Below are positions 1 to 7,236 of a DNA stretch of 37,890 nucleotides, piece after piece (the stretch's first letter is position 1; every line of letters starts with the position of its first letter). The stretch spans positions 1-37,890 of IMG/VR virus record IMGVR_UViG_3300034121_002124, one strand, 5' to 3'. The notes under the pieces are model-generated. The model did no database searches and had not been told where the DNA came from. It was given only the letters and a program-made list of their open reading frames with translations. This DNA is from a virus. Both the position numbers and the translations under genes were made by a program.

Positions 1-927
1 GGTAACGCCTATCTGCGTTGCCGTGTGGCGAGCGTAAACGGTGTCCAAAGGGCGCACTTGACCCTATTGCCGTACACAAATTGCGCCTACTCTCGCGACC
101 TGTTTTACGGCAATGAACCGATGTTGTACTACTCCGACATTTGGAGTGTTGCATATTGGGTGTACAATCCACCCAAGCTGTACGCCGTAACCCGCGGAGG
201 CGTGCCGAACTTCCAAGAATATGCCGACGGAACGCTTGAGACCGTGTTTCACTTTACTGAAAAAACCCCTAAGACGCAATGGTATGGGGCTCCGGATACG
301 CTCGGCGCAACGGCGTGGATGTTTTACGAGACACAGCAATCGGATGCGCTCGTGCGGCAGGCCGCTAACCGCTGGCTTGGCACTATGCTGTTCGTCACTC
401 AAGCCCCGGATCCCATGGAAATGGCTGAGGTTAGCGAAGAGGAGATGGTGCAGCACCTGCAAAAAACGCAAAACAATATCGTCAATGCGTTGACCATGCA
501 AGGGCAAAACCGTGCAGGCATTGGCGTTGTGCAATATCCCCACGGGAGCGAACGCCCGGAGGCTATCCGGTTGGAGCCTATGACTGACCACCAGTACATA
601 ACAAGTACGGGTGCTATGGCACGGGAAAAGATATACGGCTCCCACGGCTACACGCCTATCCTGAACGGCGAAATACAAGCTCGCACGTCGCTTGGCGGCA
701 ACCTGCTAATTGACCAGTTGCGCGTTACGGACGTGTTGACCCTGAAGCCGGCTCAGGACAAAATGCAACGCGTTTGGCAGACGATTTTCGACGGCCTCGC
801 ATTTGCTACCCAGCGCCCGGACATGGCGAATAAAACGCTGTTTTTCCGCTCCCCGGTGCAAACCCTTATCAATCAAATCCTACCCCAACAGACCAATGCC
901 CCAGCAAACATTGCTTTCATCGAGTGA
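1..927 (+). CDS. Portal protein, C-terminal part (5' truncated by window start)
   Basis: The frame is open from base 1 and encodes 308 residues that match residues 153-460 of the complete portal at 35191-36573, with about a dozen substitutions. A portal forms the dodecameric ring at one capsid vertex through which DNA enters and the tail attaches. The assignment rests on the full-length copy, on its size (460 aa) and on its place in the head gene cluster, not on a catalytic motif. The gene is cut by the contig edge, so the GTG at 25 is not a real start. The next gene starts 13 bases after the stop. Differences from the second copy are conservative (V/I, K/R, F/Y), consistent with two functional strain variants. 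Confidence 0.7.
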   Translation, partial: GNAYLRCRVASVNGVQRAHLTLLPYTNCAYSRDLFYGNEPMLYYSDIWSVAYWVYNPPKLYAVTRGGVPNFQEYADGTLETVFHFTEKTPKTQWYGAPDTLGATAWMFYETQQSDALVRQAANRWLGTMLFVTQAPDPMEMAEVSEEEMVQHLQKTQNNIVNALTMQGQNRAGIGVVQYPHGSERPEAIRLEPMTDHQYITSTGAMAREKIYGSHGYTPILNGEIQARTSLGGNLLIDQLRVTDVLTLKPAQDKMQRVWQTIFDGLAFATQRPDMANKTLFFRSPVQTLINQILPQQTNAPANIAFIE

Positions 928-940
928 GTGCTTATTTTAC

Positions 941-1603
941 GTGAGCCATCACTACAGTCTGTCCGCTTCGGACGTGCAAAAGCAGATTTTTCTGCAGGAG
1001 CGCCGTGCCGCGCAAACGGTAATTGGAGCGGACTTTTTTACCCTCCTTTTGGCAGACGTGTACGATTACACGGGTACGCCGGAGTGGGTGCCGGGGACGT
1101 ATTCGTTCAATCAATTCGTTATTCGCTTCGGCCTCGTTTACCGGTCCGTCGCCAACGGCAATACATCGGATCCAAACGGCAGTCCGACGTGGGTGTTGGC
1201 AAACAAGTTCGAAACCGGCTGCTACAATTTGCTTTGGGATAACGGTTTTGCCAACTTTCTATCGAACGTAATCTTTGCCGCATCGTGCAACTCGATAGCC
1301 TACAAAGTAGCTCCGGGGGGGATTGTGCAAATAAACGCACAGGATGCCCAGCAGGCCGCCATTCAGACGGCGCAAACCGTCGCCACCAAGTACCGCGAAG
1401 ATGCAAACAGTTGGTGGGAGCTGGCAGCGCAATACGCGATTGATAATAACGAAAGTTGCAACGGCGCGTTTGATGAGTTTCTGCCCGTGAAAAAGCACAT
1501 CGCGTGCACGGCTAACGGCCAAACCGCTCAGCTTGGCAGGGCGCGTAACCGCTACTTCTTTGTTGGCACCTCGTTTAACCACCCCAACAACGCTAACTGG
1601 TAA
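941..1603 (+). CDS. Structural protein downstream of portal, head-tail connector candidate
   Basis: 220 residues from GTG 941. The frame is open further upstream but overlaps the portal coding sequence there, so I place the start just after the portal stop. The sequence is rich in aromatic residues (FNQFVIRFGLVYRSV, YNLLWDNGFANFLSN), has an alpha-helical look in the second half and contains a conserved APGGIVQINAQDAQQA stretch. There is no catalytic motif. Small proteins placed directly after the portal in siphophages are often head-tail connectors or adaptors, so I infer that role from position only. The stop overlaps the next start as TAATG, which indicates translational coupling. A second allele lies at 36587-37249. 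Confidence 0.5.
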   Translation: MSHHYSLSASDVQKQIFLQERRAAQTVIGADFFTLLLADVYDYTGTPEWVPGTYSFNQFVIRFGLVYRSVANGNTSDPNGSPTWVLANKFETGCYNLLWDNGFANFLSNVIFAASCNSIAYKVAPGGIVQINAQDAQQAAIQTAQTVATKYREDANSWWELAAQYAIDNNESCNGAFDEFLPVKKHIACTANGQTAQLGRARNRYFFVGTSFNHPNNANW

Positions 1604-1842
1604 TGGCTGTACGTGAACTTTTAACGGCGGTTATCCGCGCTGGTGGAACGTTGGTAAGCGAGGCCGAATATCGCCGCCGTATGGCCATTTGTGAGGCCTG
1701 CCAAAACAAAGGCGAGGTAACGGTCTTGGGCGTGGATTTCGCTGGCTGCACGGTCTGCGGGTGTCCGTTCGTGACCAAGTGCCGAGCGGATTTTCACCCG
1801 CTGGACGGGGGTAAAGTAAAATGCCCGGAGGGAAAATGGTAA
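1603..1842 (+). CDS. Cys-rich zinc-binding mini-protein (79 aa)
   Basis: 79 residues with a cluster of cysteines: CEAC near residue 30, CTVCGC near 50, a further Cys in TKC and a final KCPEGKW. Paired CxxC motifs indicate a zinc ribbon or a rubredoxin-like knuckle; this is inference from spacing. Similar short Cys-rich proteins ending in CPxGKW occur in phage structural clusters, but I do not recognise a named family. The start is the TAATG overlap with the gene before, and the end overlaps the start of the glycosyltransferase gene as ATGGTAA. The second copy (37249-37488) keeps all cysteines but changes CTVCGC to CTACGC. Confidence 0.65.
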   Translation: MAVRELLTAVIRAGGTLVSEAEYRRRMAICEACQNKGEVTVLGVDFAGCTVCGCPFVTKCRADFHPLDGGKVKCPEGKW

Positions 1843-2474
1843 CGCACGCATACATAATCAGCCGTGCCGGCGACTTTGAGCGCCAGCGCTGGGCGATTGA
1901 CCAAGCTGACCAGCTCGGCGTGGGCTACCGCTTTTTCCCGGCAATGCAGCCCGATGGGGTACGCTGGGGAGCCCTCAATACCCGCGTGCGGGGTATGCGA
2001 AAAAACGGCGCGTTTGGATGCCTGCTTAGTCATTACCACGTCCTTCAGGATGCGCTTTTAAACGGCACCGGGGCCCTGATTTTTGAAGACGATTTACTTC
2101 CCATGCCCGGGTTTGCCTTCGACTTTACCGACCTGCCACCGGCTGATATGTACTTCTTTGGCTGGATAACGTGGGGAGCTGAGGCAAAGGTCACTCCTGT
2201 AACCGAGAACTGGCACAAACGGGACAATTTTGCAGGCACCCATTGCTATTATGTGCCCTACGAACGCATCCAGCGGGTGCTGGCATGGTATGAAAAAAGT
2301 AAGTGGGATCTACAGGTGGACAACCTGTTAGCCACGGACCAAGGGGCGATTAGCCTGCTATTCAAAACAGGCCCTCGGGTACTCCAAAATACCGAGCTGG
2401 GTACCACCATTGGCAACCGTGCCCACCAATCCGACGTAGAATTTGCAAAACCATTTCTTCACAAACATTTTTAA
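1836..2474 (+). CDS. Glycosyltransferase family 25 (LPS biosynthesis type)
   Basis: 212 residues from ATG 1836. I choose this start over ATG 1821 because it lies in an ATGGTAA overlap with the preceding stop and has GGAGGG about 5 bases upstream, a rare purine-rich site here. Residues 61-66 GCLLSH followed by FEDD (83-86) match the GT25 signature, where the acidic pair binds the metal and nucleotide sugar. GT25 enzymes usually transfer hexoses to LPS or protein glycans. In a phage head-tail cluster it may glycosylate a virion protein or alter host surface sugars; which one cannot be seen. Three more glycosyltransferases lie at 30100-32059. A second, truncated allele is at 37482-37890. Confidence 0.75.
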   Translation: MVTHAYIISRAGDFERQRWAIDQADQLGVGYRFFPAMQPDGVRWGALNTRVRGMRKNGAFGCLLSHYHVLQDALLNGTGALIFEDDLLPMPGFAFDFTDLPPADMYFFGWITWGAEAKVTPVTENWHKRDNFAGTHCYYVPYERIQRVLAWYEKSKWDLQVDNLLATDQGAISLLFKTGPRVLQNTELGTTIGNRAHQSDVEFAKPFLHKHF

Positions 2475-2480
2475 GTAACC

Positions 2481-2882
2481 ATGTACAAGACAACGACCAC
2501 GGTGTCCACGAACACCACCGATGCCAACTTCCCGCTCCAGCGCGACGGATTCGACGGCGCCAAAACCAATTACCGCTGTACGCTGGACATCGACAGCCTT
2601 TCGGGCACCGCCGAAATTACCTCGATTACCATCGACGGCACGGTGGTGGCTATCCCTGCAGGCACGGACATCCAAAATGAAGGCAGCGTTCAGCAGGTCA
2701 TCGTGACTGCCGGCGAATCGCTGAACTACATCCAGTCGGACGTTCGCGTGAAGTTCACGGCAGCCGCGGGTTCGGATCCCTCCAACTTCCTGTTGGTCAT
2801 TGGAGGCGAGGCCAACGTGACCAGCGTGACGATTGGCGGCACGCCGCGTGCCGTGACCGTCGAAACGCTGCCTGCGCAGTAG
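2481..2882 (+). CDS. Beta-rich small structural protein, unknown function
   Basis: 133 residues, starting 6 bases after the GT25 stop. The composition is Thr, Val, Ile and Gly rich with alternating hydrophobic and polar residues (ITSITIDGTVVAIPAG, VTSVTIGGTPRAVTVETLP), typical of an all-beta protein. There is no signal peptide or membrane segment. Position between connector genes and the lysis genes, together with the beta-rich composition, suggests a capsid decoration, neck or fibre protein, but I do not recognise a family. A GC-rich hairpin that may be a terminator lies 25 bases after the stop. Confidence 0.6.
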   Translation: MYKTTTTVSTNTTDANFPLQRDGFDGAKTNYRCTLDIDSLSGTAEITSITIDGTVVAIPAGTDIQNEGSVQQVIVTAGESLNYIQSDVRVKFTAAAGSDPSNFLLVIGGEANVTSVTIGGTPRAVTVETLPAQ

Positions 2883-2907
2883 TTTTTTCATGTTAGCGGG
2901 TTTGAAC

Positions 2908-2929
2908 GGGGGGCCTTTCGGGGCTCCCC
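2908..2929 (+). terminator. GC-rich hairpin, possible terminator after the structural genes
   Basis: GGGGGGCC (2908-2915) pairs with GGCTCCCC (2922-2929) with one G-T pair and a 6-base loop. No clear T tract follows, so intrinsic termination is uncertain. It sits in the gap between 2882 and the next likely gene at 3045. Confidence 0.4.
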
Positions 2930-3044
2930 TATTCCCGGCCAAAAACCGATTGCCCATCCGTGAAAGACTCGTCTTTAATTCGCTCCCTTTGCTTTACGGC
3001 CTTTGTGCTGTTTATGCTCAACCTCCCAGATCGCCGCTCCGAAA

Positions 3045-3269
3045 ATGGACCTACTGATCAACAACAAGGATTTTATCCTACAAATGTGTCTCCTGTGGAA
3101 CGCAGGGGAGATCCTCCGTCTGGCGGTCAAAAGTGGCCGCGCGTTGAAGGTGTCCATAACTCGGAAAAATGGCTTTCAGATGGAGATCAAAGAACCCCCC
3201 AAACCCCAACCAAATGAACCACATCCAAACGAACCCGAACCTGAAAGTGACGATAGGCCAGCGGGTTAA
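3045..3269 (+). CDS. Small hypothetical protein (74 aa) before the lysis gene
   Basis: From ATG 3045 this frame gives 74 residues: a helical N-terminal half (MDLLINNKDFILQMCLLW), a basic stretch (KSGRALKVSITRKNG) and a Pro/Glu-rich tail with PNEP repeats. I prefer it over the overlapping GTG frame at 2960-3217 because its third codon positions are GC rich, like those of the neighbours. It overlaps the next gene by 56 bases in another frame. It lies where a lysis accessory gene could be, but no transmembrane segment is convincing, so no function is assigned. Confidence 0.45.
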   Translation: MDLLINNKDFILQMCLLWNAGEILRLAVKSGRALKVSITRKNGFQMEIKEPPKPQPNEPHPNEPEPESDDRPAG

Positions 3270-3501
3270 ATTCGCTGACCCGATTACCGGTGAACCCATT
3301 TACGGCACCGTTCATGAGATAGTGAGCGGCACGGCCAATGTCATCAAAACGGTGAAAGTTATCCGCGAAGACGGTCGTGTTGACTTTATCGAGGTCGCCA
3401 ACGTGGTGGTCTTGGCGGTTCAACTGATTGAGCCCCTTGCCAAATTTGGCCGCTGGGTTGCCAATCTTTTCCGCAAAAAAGCCAACCGCAAGCCCCTGTG
3501 A
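3214..3501 (+). CDS. Hypothetical protein with basic C-terminus (95 aa)
   Basis: 95 residues from ATG 3214. The frame is open further upstream, but the upstream part overlaps the preceding gene and reads unlike protein. The N-terminal 60 residues look beta-rich (TIGQRVKFADPITGEPIYGTV, VIREDGRVDFIEV), similar to small SH3-like barrels. A hydrophobic stretch VANVVVLAVQLIEPLAKFGRWVANLF precedes a basic tail KKANRKP. The hydrophobic helix followed by a basic tail would fit a small membrane-associated protein such as a holin-like partner of the endolysin downstream, but that is inference. The stop overlaps the GTG of the peptidase gene. Confidence 0.55.
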   Translation: MNHIQTNPNLKVTIGQRVKFADPITGEPIYGTVHEIVSGTANVIKTVKVIREDGRVDFIEVANVVVLAVQLIEPLAKFGRWVANLFRKKANRKPL

Positions 3502-3917
3502 AGCCACCACGGTATTTCGACATGGCAGAGTTCGACGACCGCACGGCCCCCGGCTCCGGGGAAAATATGCAGTGCTCGACGGTCGGCATGCTTGACGAAG
3601 CTCGGCACCGCTTAGGCAGGCCGCTGCGCATTACGTCCGGTTTTCGTACGCCGGAGCGAAACAAGGCCGTGGGCGGCGCAAAGGAGTCTTCGCACCTCAC
3701 GGGCTATGCCGTGGACATCTATGCCCCCACCGCTGAGGATAAGGCCGACCTGCTCCGGGCTTTGTTCAAAGTGGGTTTCCGGCGGTTCGGCATAATGGCA
3801 ACGGCCATTCACGCCGACAACGACCCGGATAAGGCATACGGTGTGTGGGCATACCCCAATACCCAGCCGACTGATTGGGCAAGGTTCGGGTCCCTGCCAA
3901 AAATTGAAAAGCTTTAA
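3498..3917 (+). CDS. M15-type D-Ala-D-Ala peptidase, endolysin
   Basis: 139 residues. Zinc peptidase signature of the M15 family: ITSGFRTPERNKAVGG (45-60), SSHLTGYAVDI (64-74) with metal ligands His66 and Asp73, and the final His105 in IHADND. M15 enzymes cut peptide cross-links of peptidoglycan, so this is the likely phage endolysin acting in the periplasm. The N-terminal PRYFDMAEF resembles the usual start of the domain, which supports GTG 3498 (GTGA overlap with the upstream stop) over ATG 3522. No signal peptide is present, so export would need a holin. It is the last plus-strand gene before the convergent minus operon. Confidence 0.8.
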   Translation: MKPPRYFDMAEFDDRTAPGSGENMQCSTVGMLDEARHRLGRPLRITSGFRTPERNKAVGGAKESSHLTGYAVDIYAPTAEDKADLLRALFKVGFRRFGIMATAIHADNDPDKAYGVWAYPNTQPTDWARFGSLPKIEKL

Positions 3918-3935
3918 GCGCCAAGGGCCACAAAA

Positions 3936-3965
3936 AACCCCCGCTATCGTTCGACGGCGGGGGTT
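3936..3965 (-). terminator. Hairpin terminator between convergent operons
   Basis: AACCCCCGC (3936-3944) pairs with GCGGGGGTT (3957-3965). On the minus strand the stem is followed by a run of T (the A tract at 3932-3937), as expected for intrinsic termination of the thyX-methyltransferase transcript. It may also slow plus-strand transcription from the endolysin gene. Confidence 0.75.
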
Positions 3966-4005
3966 GCTCAATTTAACCCTAATAACTACTTATGAGGGTG
4001 TAAAG

Positions 4006-4656
4006 CTAAAACATTCGGAGCTGAGATATGAAGTTTGCGTACCTTTTTTCGTGAGCTGCAAAGTAGTCCGCGTCCAACTCGTAACCCCAAAAATCGATGC
4101 CTGCCTTGTTTGCCGCGATTCTTGAGGAGCCGCTGCCGAGGTGCGTATCCAACACCTTTTGCCCGGGCTTTGCATAAGTTGCGAAAATCCAGTCGTACAG
4201 GGCGATGGGCTTTTGGGTCGGGTGGATGCGGCACATTGTTTGCCGTGTAGCCCATTGGTTGTTTTGATGCTTCCAAAGACTTTCTCTGCAAATTTTGGCC
4301 TGCATTTTTGCAAAACTTGTCCATGCCAATTCGTGCATTCCAAAGGACAAGCCGTTGGTTACATTTTTGTCCCAAACAATCCATTTAGCCGACGGCGGCA
4401 AATGCTCGGTAAAATAGTTGCCTCCCCAAATTATTTGGTGTTGAGATACACGGAATAGTTCGGCGAAATAGGACGCATTTGGTATGGCATTGTCCCAATT
4501 GGCCTTTTTGTATTTTGTGTATTTCGATGTTTTATACCCTGGATTATCCATACCTATCCCATACGGCGGATCCACCACGGCCAAATCAAAGAACTTATCG
4601 GGGAACTCGGCCATTGCGTCCATGCAATCGCGGAGATATGCGCGTTGGTCAATCAT
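4006..4656 (-). CDS. DNA adenine methyltransferase (beta class, N6), orphan
   Basis: 216 residues. DPPY at 29-32 is the catalytic motif IV of N6-adenine or N4-cytosine methyltransferases. The SAM-binding motif lies near the C-terminus (VLDTHLGSGSSRIAA), so the order IV then I marks a beta-class enzyme. The usual motif I DxFxGSGT is here DTHLGSGS, a mild deviation. HPTQKPIALYDWIF between them is typical of the family. No restriction endonuclease gene is visible, so it is probably an orphan enzyme that protects phage DNA from host restriction; the recognition site cannot be read from the sequence. ATG overlaps the thyX stop (4653-4656) and the gene is last in the minus operon. Confidence 0.85.
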   Translation of the reverse strand: MIDQRAYLRDCMDAMAEFPDKFFDLAVVDPPYGIGMDNPGYKTSKYTKYKKANWDNAIPNASYFAELFRVSQHQIIWGGNYFTEHLPPSAKWIVWDKNVTNGLSFGMHELAWTSFAKMQAKICRESLWKHQNNQWATRQTMCRIHPTQKPIALYDWIFATYAKPGQKVLDTHLGSGSSRIAANKAGIDFWGYELDADYFAAHEKRYANFISQLRMF

Positions 4657-5273
4657 AACCCAAAGGCTTTAATCGTGTGCGCAAACGGGTTTCCCTCGAT
4701 GTTTTTAACCAATCGCAGCATCTCGCCGGCCAGCATCCGCACTTCGCGCTGAGCCTCCGGCTTGTTGCGCAACCGCTGGAAGTGAACGAAACTGCGGAAG
4801 TTGAACATAATATCGAGTGTGAGCTGGTTGTTCATGGTCTTGAAGTAACGCGCGGATTCTTTGGCGCGGGCACGGCCCAGGATAGGCTCAAGCTCACGCA
4901 GGGCCGTGCGATACAGATAATCGCCTACGCTCCGATGTTCGTCAAGTTTGCGTATCCAGCCGGATGGCCAGTCGAACGGCAGGTAATTCCGGTCTTCTTT
5001 GAGCTCTTTATACCGTGCGCTTTCAGCGTTCACGCTCACGCCTATGCGGTGTTTCAGCAAGTGGATGTGCGTCGCCTGATCCACCGTACAAAGGAAGTGC
5101 AGACTGGATTTTTCAAAGGGCGTTTCGTGGCCCTTTTCCGCGAGCATTTTCAGCAGCGCGGGTATGCGATCTCGCTTTTCGGGGGTCAACTCCCGGCTGG
5201 TGGACGTCCATGCGGACAACGCGTGTTCGAGGTCGCCACCATAGTGGCCTAAAAGTTCAACTGTATTTGTCAT
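4653..5273 (-). CDS. thyX: FAD-dependent thymidylate synthase ThyX
   Basis: 206 residues. GHETPFEKSSLHFL followed by HIHLLKHRIGVSVNAESARY matches the FAD and dUMP binding region of ThyX, and NFRSFVHFQRLRNKPEAQREV the conserved C-terminal helix. ThyX makes dTMP from dUMP using methylene-tetrahydrofolate and reduced flavin, supplying thymidine for phage replication. The signature normally begins RHR; here it begins KHR and the spacing to the serine appears one residue longer, a variation I believe is seen in some phage enzymes. Its start is overlapped by a 28-codon membrane ORF and its stop overlaps the methyltransferase start, so it is part of one minus-strand operon. Confidence 0.87.
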   Translation of the reverse strand: MTNTVELLGHYGGDLEHALSAWTSTSRELTPEKRDRIPALLKMLAEKGHETPFEKSSLHFLCTVDQATHIHLLKHRIGVSVNAESARYKELKEDRNYLPFDWPSGWIRKLDEHRSVGDYLYRTALRELEPILGRARAKESARYFKTMNNQLTLDIMFNFRSFVHFQRLRNKPEAQREVRMLAGEMLRLVKNIEGNPFAHTIKAFGL

Positions 5274-5343
5274 GACGGCGTGTTTTTTCGGAATCAGCAG
5301 ATAGAAACCAGCAAATGAAAGCGACGGCGATAATTTCGATCAT
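5257..5343 (-). CDS. Micro-ORF, 28-aa single-pass membrane peptide
   Basis: Minus-strand ATG at 5343-5341 lies in an ATGA overlap with the stop of the 475-aa membrane gene. It encodes 28 residues: a hydrophobic segment MIEIIAVAFICWFLS followed by a charged tail with Lys, Arg and His. The stop overlaps the first codons of thyX by 17 bases. The two overlaps fill the gap in the operon exactly, which is the main evidence. It may be a real membrane peptide or a coupling ORF that carries ribosomes to thyX. No family is recognised. Confidence 0.45.
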   Translation of the reverse strand: MIEIIAVAFICWFLSADSEKTRRHDKYS

Positions 5344-6767
5344 GGCTTGAATGTTTTAGGGTTCGCCCCGGCCAATCTCGACCGGGTGCGCGTCTGCACG
5401 CCGGCGGCGTACAGGATAGATTCGATGCGCTCGATAGCCCGGACGGCGGTTGCGATGCTGCGCTTGATCGGTTCGCCCCGGTTCGCCCTATCTAAGTCGC
5501 TCCAATAGGCCCGTAATTGCTTCCTAAGAGCCTCGATTTCGTAAACGCTACGTGTGGGCAGCCCGTTGGTTTTCGTCGAATACGCGACTTGTGAGGGACT
5601 TCCAAGGGGTATATGGCAATCGAATATACCAAAGGTGGCCACGTCCACCGCGCGCGGGGTGCTGGGGGCAACCTCGCCACCGCTCCAAACAATTTCCCGC
5701 GGAGTGCGGGGCGCTGGTTCGGGGCGCAAAACCGGTGCGGTAACGACCGGATCCAGTTCCAACGTCGGTGCAACGGTCTCCCGAACGGCCACCGCTGGCT
5801 TAGTTTGATCCGAAAAGTTCTGCGAAAACGGTCGGGCGGTCGGGATGGATGCGGTCGGGGCTACTTCAGCCCGCACGGGGGCACGATAGCCAGTTCCAGC
5901 TGGCCGGGTGAAGAATCCAAACGGCGACCGCTGGGCACCCGTAAATACGGCTTTGTCCGGTGTTTGCGCGGAGCCCTTGGCATACACTTCCTCAAGTGCG
6001 TACAGAAGAGACGAAAGGATTAGCAACACCGTCGAAGCAATGGATAGCCACAACTGCAACGAATTCAAAGTGTGTGTTGCGGTGCTGTATTTGCCGAGCT
6101 TCGTTTCGTACTCCGCAACGGCTAATCGGCCTGCGGTCGCTGTTGCATCTTGTTGCGCTTGCAAATTTGTTGCTATCTGTTGCTCAATCTGCAGGCGTTG
6201 CGCTGCGTATTTGTCGGTGACGGCTTTCCTCTTTTTGTTGACCTCCGTTGCGGCCCAATTGTTGCCGCCTTTGGCCATTGCAGACAACTCGGGGTTAACG
6301 ACCGCAGCCGCCAGTTCCCGTTTTTCTGCGGAGCGGAGGCGTGCCAGCTGGTCGTTAAGCCCCTTGTTCACGTCGGCGATTTGCAGGGCGGTGGATACGT
6401 CGGCTTTCTTCAGCTCGGGCACGGTTGTTACCGCGTCCGTGACGTAATGCCGCCCATAGATGGTGAGGCCCAAGGTGCCGAAGACCTGCATGGTGAGAAA
6501 CAGGAGGGACCAAGACATAACCAACCGCTTGAAGGTGCCTTGGGTGCCATCGTAATAGCGGCCAAAGAACGTTTGGAGGCCCCTCATTAGCCCGTAATCA
6601 ATCGCCATCGATATAACGCCGACGGCTGCGATTCCGAGCGCCGCTGCCAGCTGCCACGGGGCAAACTGGATAAAGGTGGAGTACACGGCGAAAAACACCA
6701 CAAAGGCGCTATCGATTGCACCGTACATCGAACAGCCGTACGCTGTCATTTTATAGTATTTTTTCAT
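5340..6767 (-). CDS. Membrane protein with coiled coil and Pro-rich tail (475 aa)
   Basis: 475 residues from the ATG at 6767; upstream in-frame codons overlap the previous gene and are not used. Hydrophobic segments at about 17-37, 39-56, 83-104 and 238-257 look like membrane helices. Residues 115-235 are rich in Ala, Gln, Lys and Glu with heptad-like spacing (a coiled coil or helical hairpin between helices 3 and 4). The last 200 residues are Pro/Ala/Thr rich and end in a helical basic region (EIEALRKQLRAYWSDLDRANRG). I do not recognise the family. It belongs to the HTH-led operon with ThyX and the methyltransferase. Roles in membrane-linked replication or superinfection exclusion are possible but unsupported. 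The start is preceded by the C-rich motif CAACCCCGCAAACATG. Confidence 0.7.
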   Translation of the reverse strand: MKKYYKMTAYGCSMYGAIDSAFVVFFAVYSTFIQFAPWQLAAALGIAAVGVISMAIDYGLMRGLQTFFGRYYDGTQGTFKRLVMSWSLLFLTMQVFGTLGLTIYGRHYVTDAVTTVPELKKADVSTALQIADVNKGLNDQLARLRSAEKRELAAAVVNPELSAMAKGGNNWAATEVNKKRKAVTDKYAAQRLQIEQQIATNLQAQQDATATAGRLAVAEYETKLGKYSTATHTLNSLQLWLSIASTVLLILSSLLYALEEVYAKGSAQTPDKAVFTGAQRSPFGFFTRPAGTGYRAPVRAEVAPTASIPTARPFSQNFSDQTKPAVAVRETVAPTLELDPVVTAPVLRPEPAPRTPREIVWSGGEVAPSTPRAVDVATFGIFDCHIPLGSPSQVAYSTKTNGLPTRSVYEIEALRKQLRAYWSDLDRANRGEPIKRSIATAVRAIERIESILYAAGVQTRTRSRLAGANPKTFKP

Positions 6768-6783
6768 GTTTGCGGGGTTGGGG

Positions 6784-7062
6784 TTAAGGGTTGAGGTGTT
6801 GTTCGAGGATGGCGCGGGCTTCGTCTGATAGATTGTCCCAAAGACTTTCAGCGTAGTGTTTTTGGCAGGCGGCTTTGGCATCGTCAAGAGATTTAAAGCC
6901 AGTGCTTCCCCAGACAACACGCTCTTCGATTTGTAAACAAGCGATGCCGTTATACATATCGACGCTCACCAAGTACATAGCGCTAAAGTCGTGGACGTAG
7001 GCTAATTCGGTGTTTTCGTGCGCACCTTCTTGCCACTCAAGGTCTTTGACTAAATCTTTCAT
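6784..7062 (-). CDS. Hypothetical acidic protein (92 aa)
   Basis: 92 residues, acidic, with two parts: a beta-rich N-terminus (VHDFSAMYLVSVDMYNGIACLQIEERVVW) and a helical C-terminus (SLDDAKAACQKHYAESLWDNLSDEAR). A strand segment followed by 'DAKAACQKHY' is seen in many small phage early proteins, but no function is known to me. Its start has CAACCCCCGCAAACATG, nearly the same leader as the two neighbouring minus-strand genes. Gap to the next gene is 16 bases. Confidence 0.6.
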   Translation of the reverse strand: MKDLVKDLEWQEGAHENTELAYVHDFSAMYLVSVDMYNGIACLQIEERVVWGSTGFKSLDDAKAACQKHYAESLWDNLSDEARAILEQHLNP

Positions 7063-7080
7063 GTTTGCGGGGGTTGGGGG

Positions 7081-7236
7081 TTAAAAATAAAAAACGTTGT
7101 CGTTGTGGATTTCGGCACGGCGCTCGGCCTGTTCCGGTTCGGGATCCGGCGGTGGGGAAGGCGGTGGCAGGTCGGCGATTAGGTCGTTGCATAACCGCGC
7201 CAGTAGCCACGTCACCAAAACGGCTACAAAAATCAT
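7081..7236 (-). CDS. Small single-pass membrane protein (51 aa)
   Basis: Minus-strand ATG at 7236-7234 overlaps the stop of the HTH gene as ATGA. The 51 residues begin with a hydrophobic segment (MIFVAVLVTWLLARL), followed by a Pro-rich linker (PPPSPPPDPEPEP-like) and a charged tail. One membrane helix with a cytoplasmic or periplasmic tail is the natural reading. The overlap and complete fit in the operon support it. It might be part of immunity or exclusion together with the regulator, but nothing in the sequence proves this. Confidence 0.6.
   Translation of the reverse strand: MIFVAVLVTWLLARLCNDLIADLPPPSPPPDPEPEQAERRAEIHNDNVFYF

Larger units (their letters stand above)
1..2244 (+). repeat. 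Left copy of diverged terminal repeat (matches 35647-37890)
   Basis: Bases 1-2244 align base for base with 35647-37890 at a constant offset of 35646. No insertion or deletion is needed across the stop of the portal gene or the following genes. In the first 120 aligned bases I count about 8 mismatches, mostly at third codon positions. From 2118 to 2244 (37764-37890) the copies are identical for exactly 127 bases, where the window ends. I infer a wrap-around of a circular map through a second strain haplotype rather than a true gene duplication. A tandem array of two related phages cannot be excluded. Confidence 0.85.

Noticed and set aside
803-940. Upstream extension of the connector gene into the portal gene
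   Set aside because: The extra residues are the portal sequence in another frame and read unlike protein; the start after the portal stop is preferred in both alleles.
2890-3057. 55-aa frame from ATG 2890
   Set aside because: Starts just before a GC-rich hairpin that looks like a terminator and has no membrane helix or motif; too weak to list as a gene.
2960-3217. 85-aa frame from GTG with a hydrophobic N-terminus (holin or spanin candidate)
   Set aside because: The frame after the hydrophobic part reads like noise and overlaps the GC3-rich frame 3045-3269. Kept only as an alternative.
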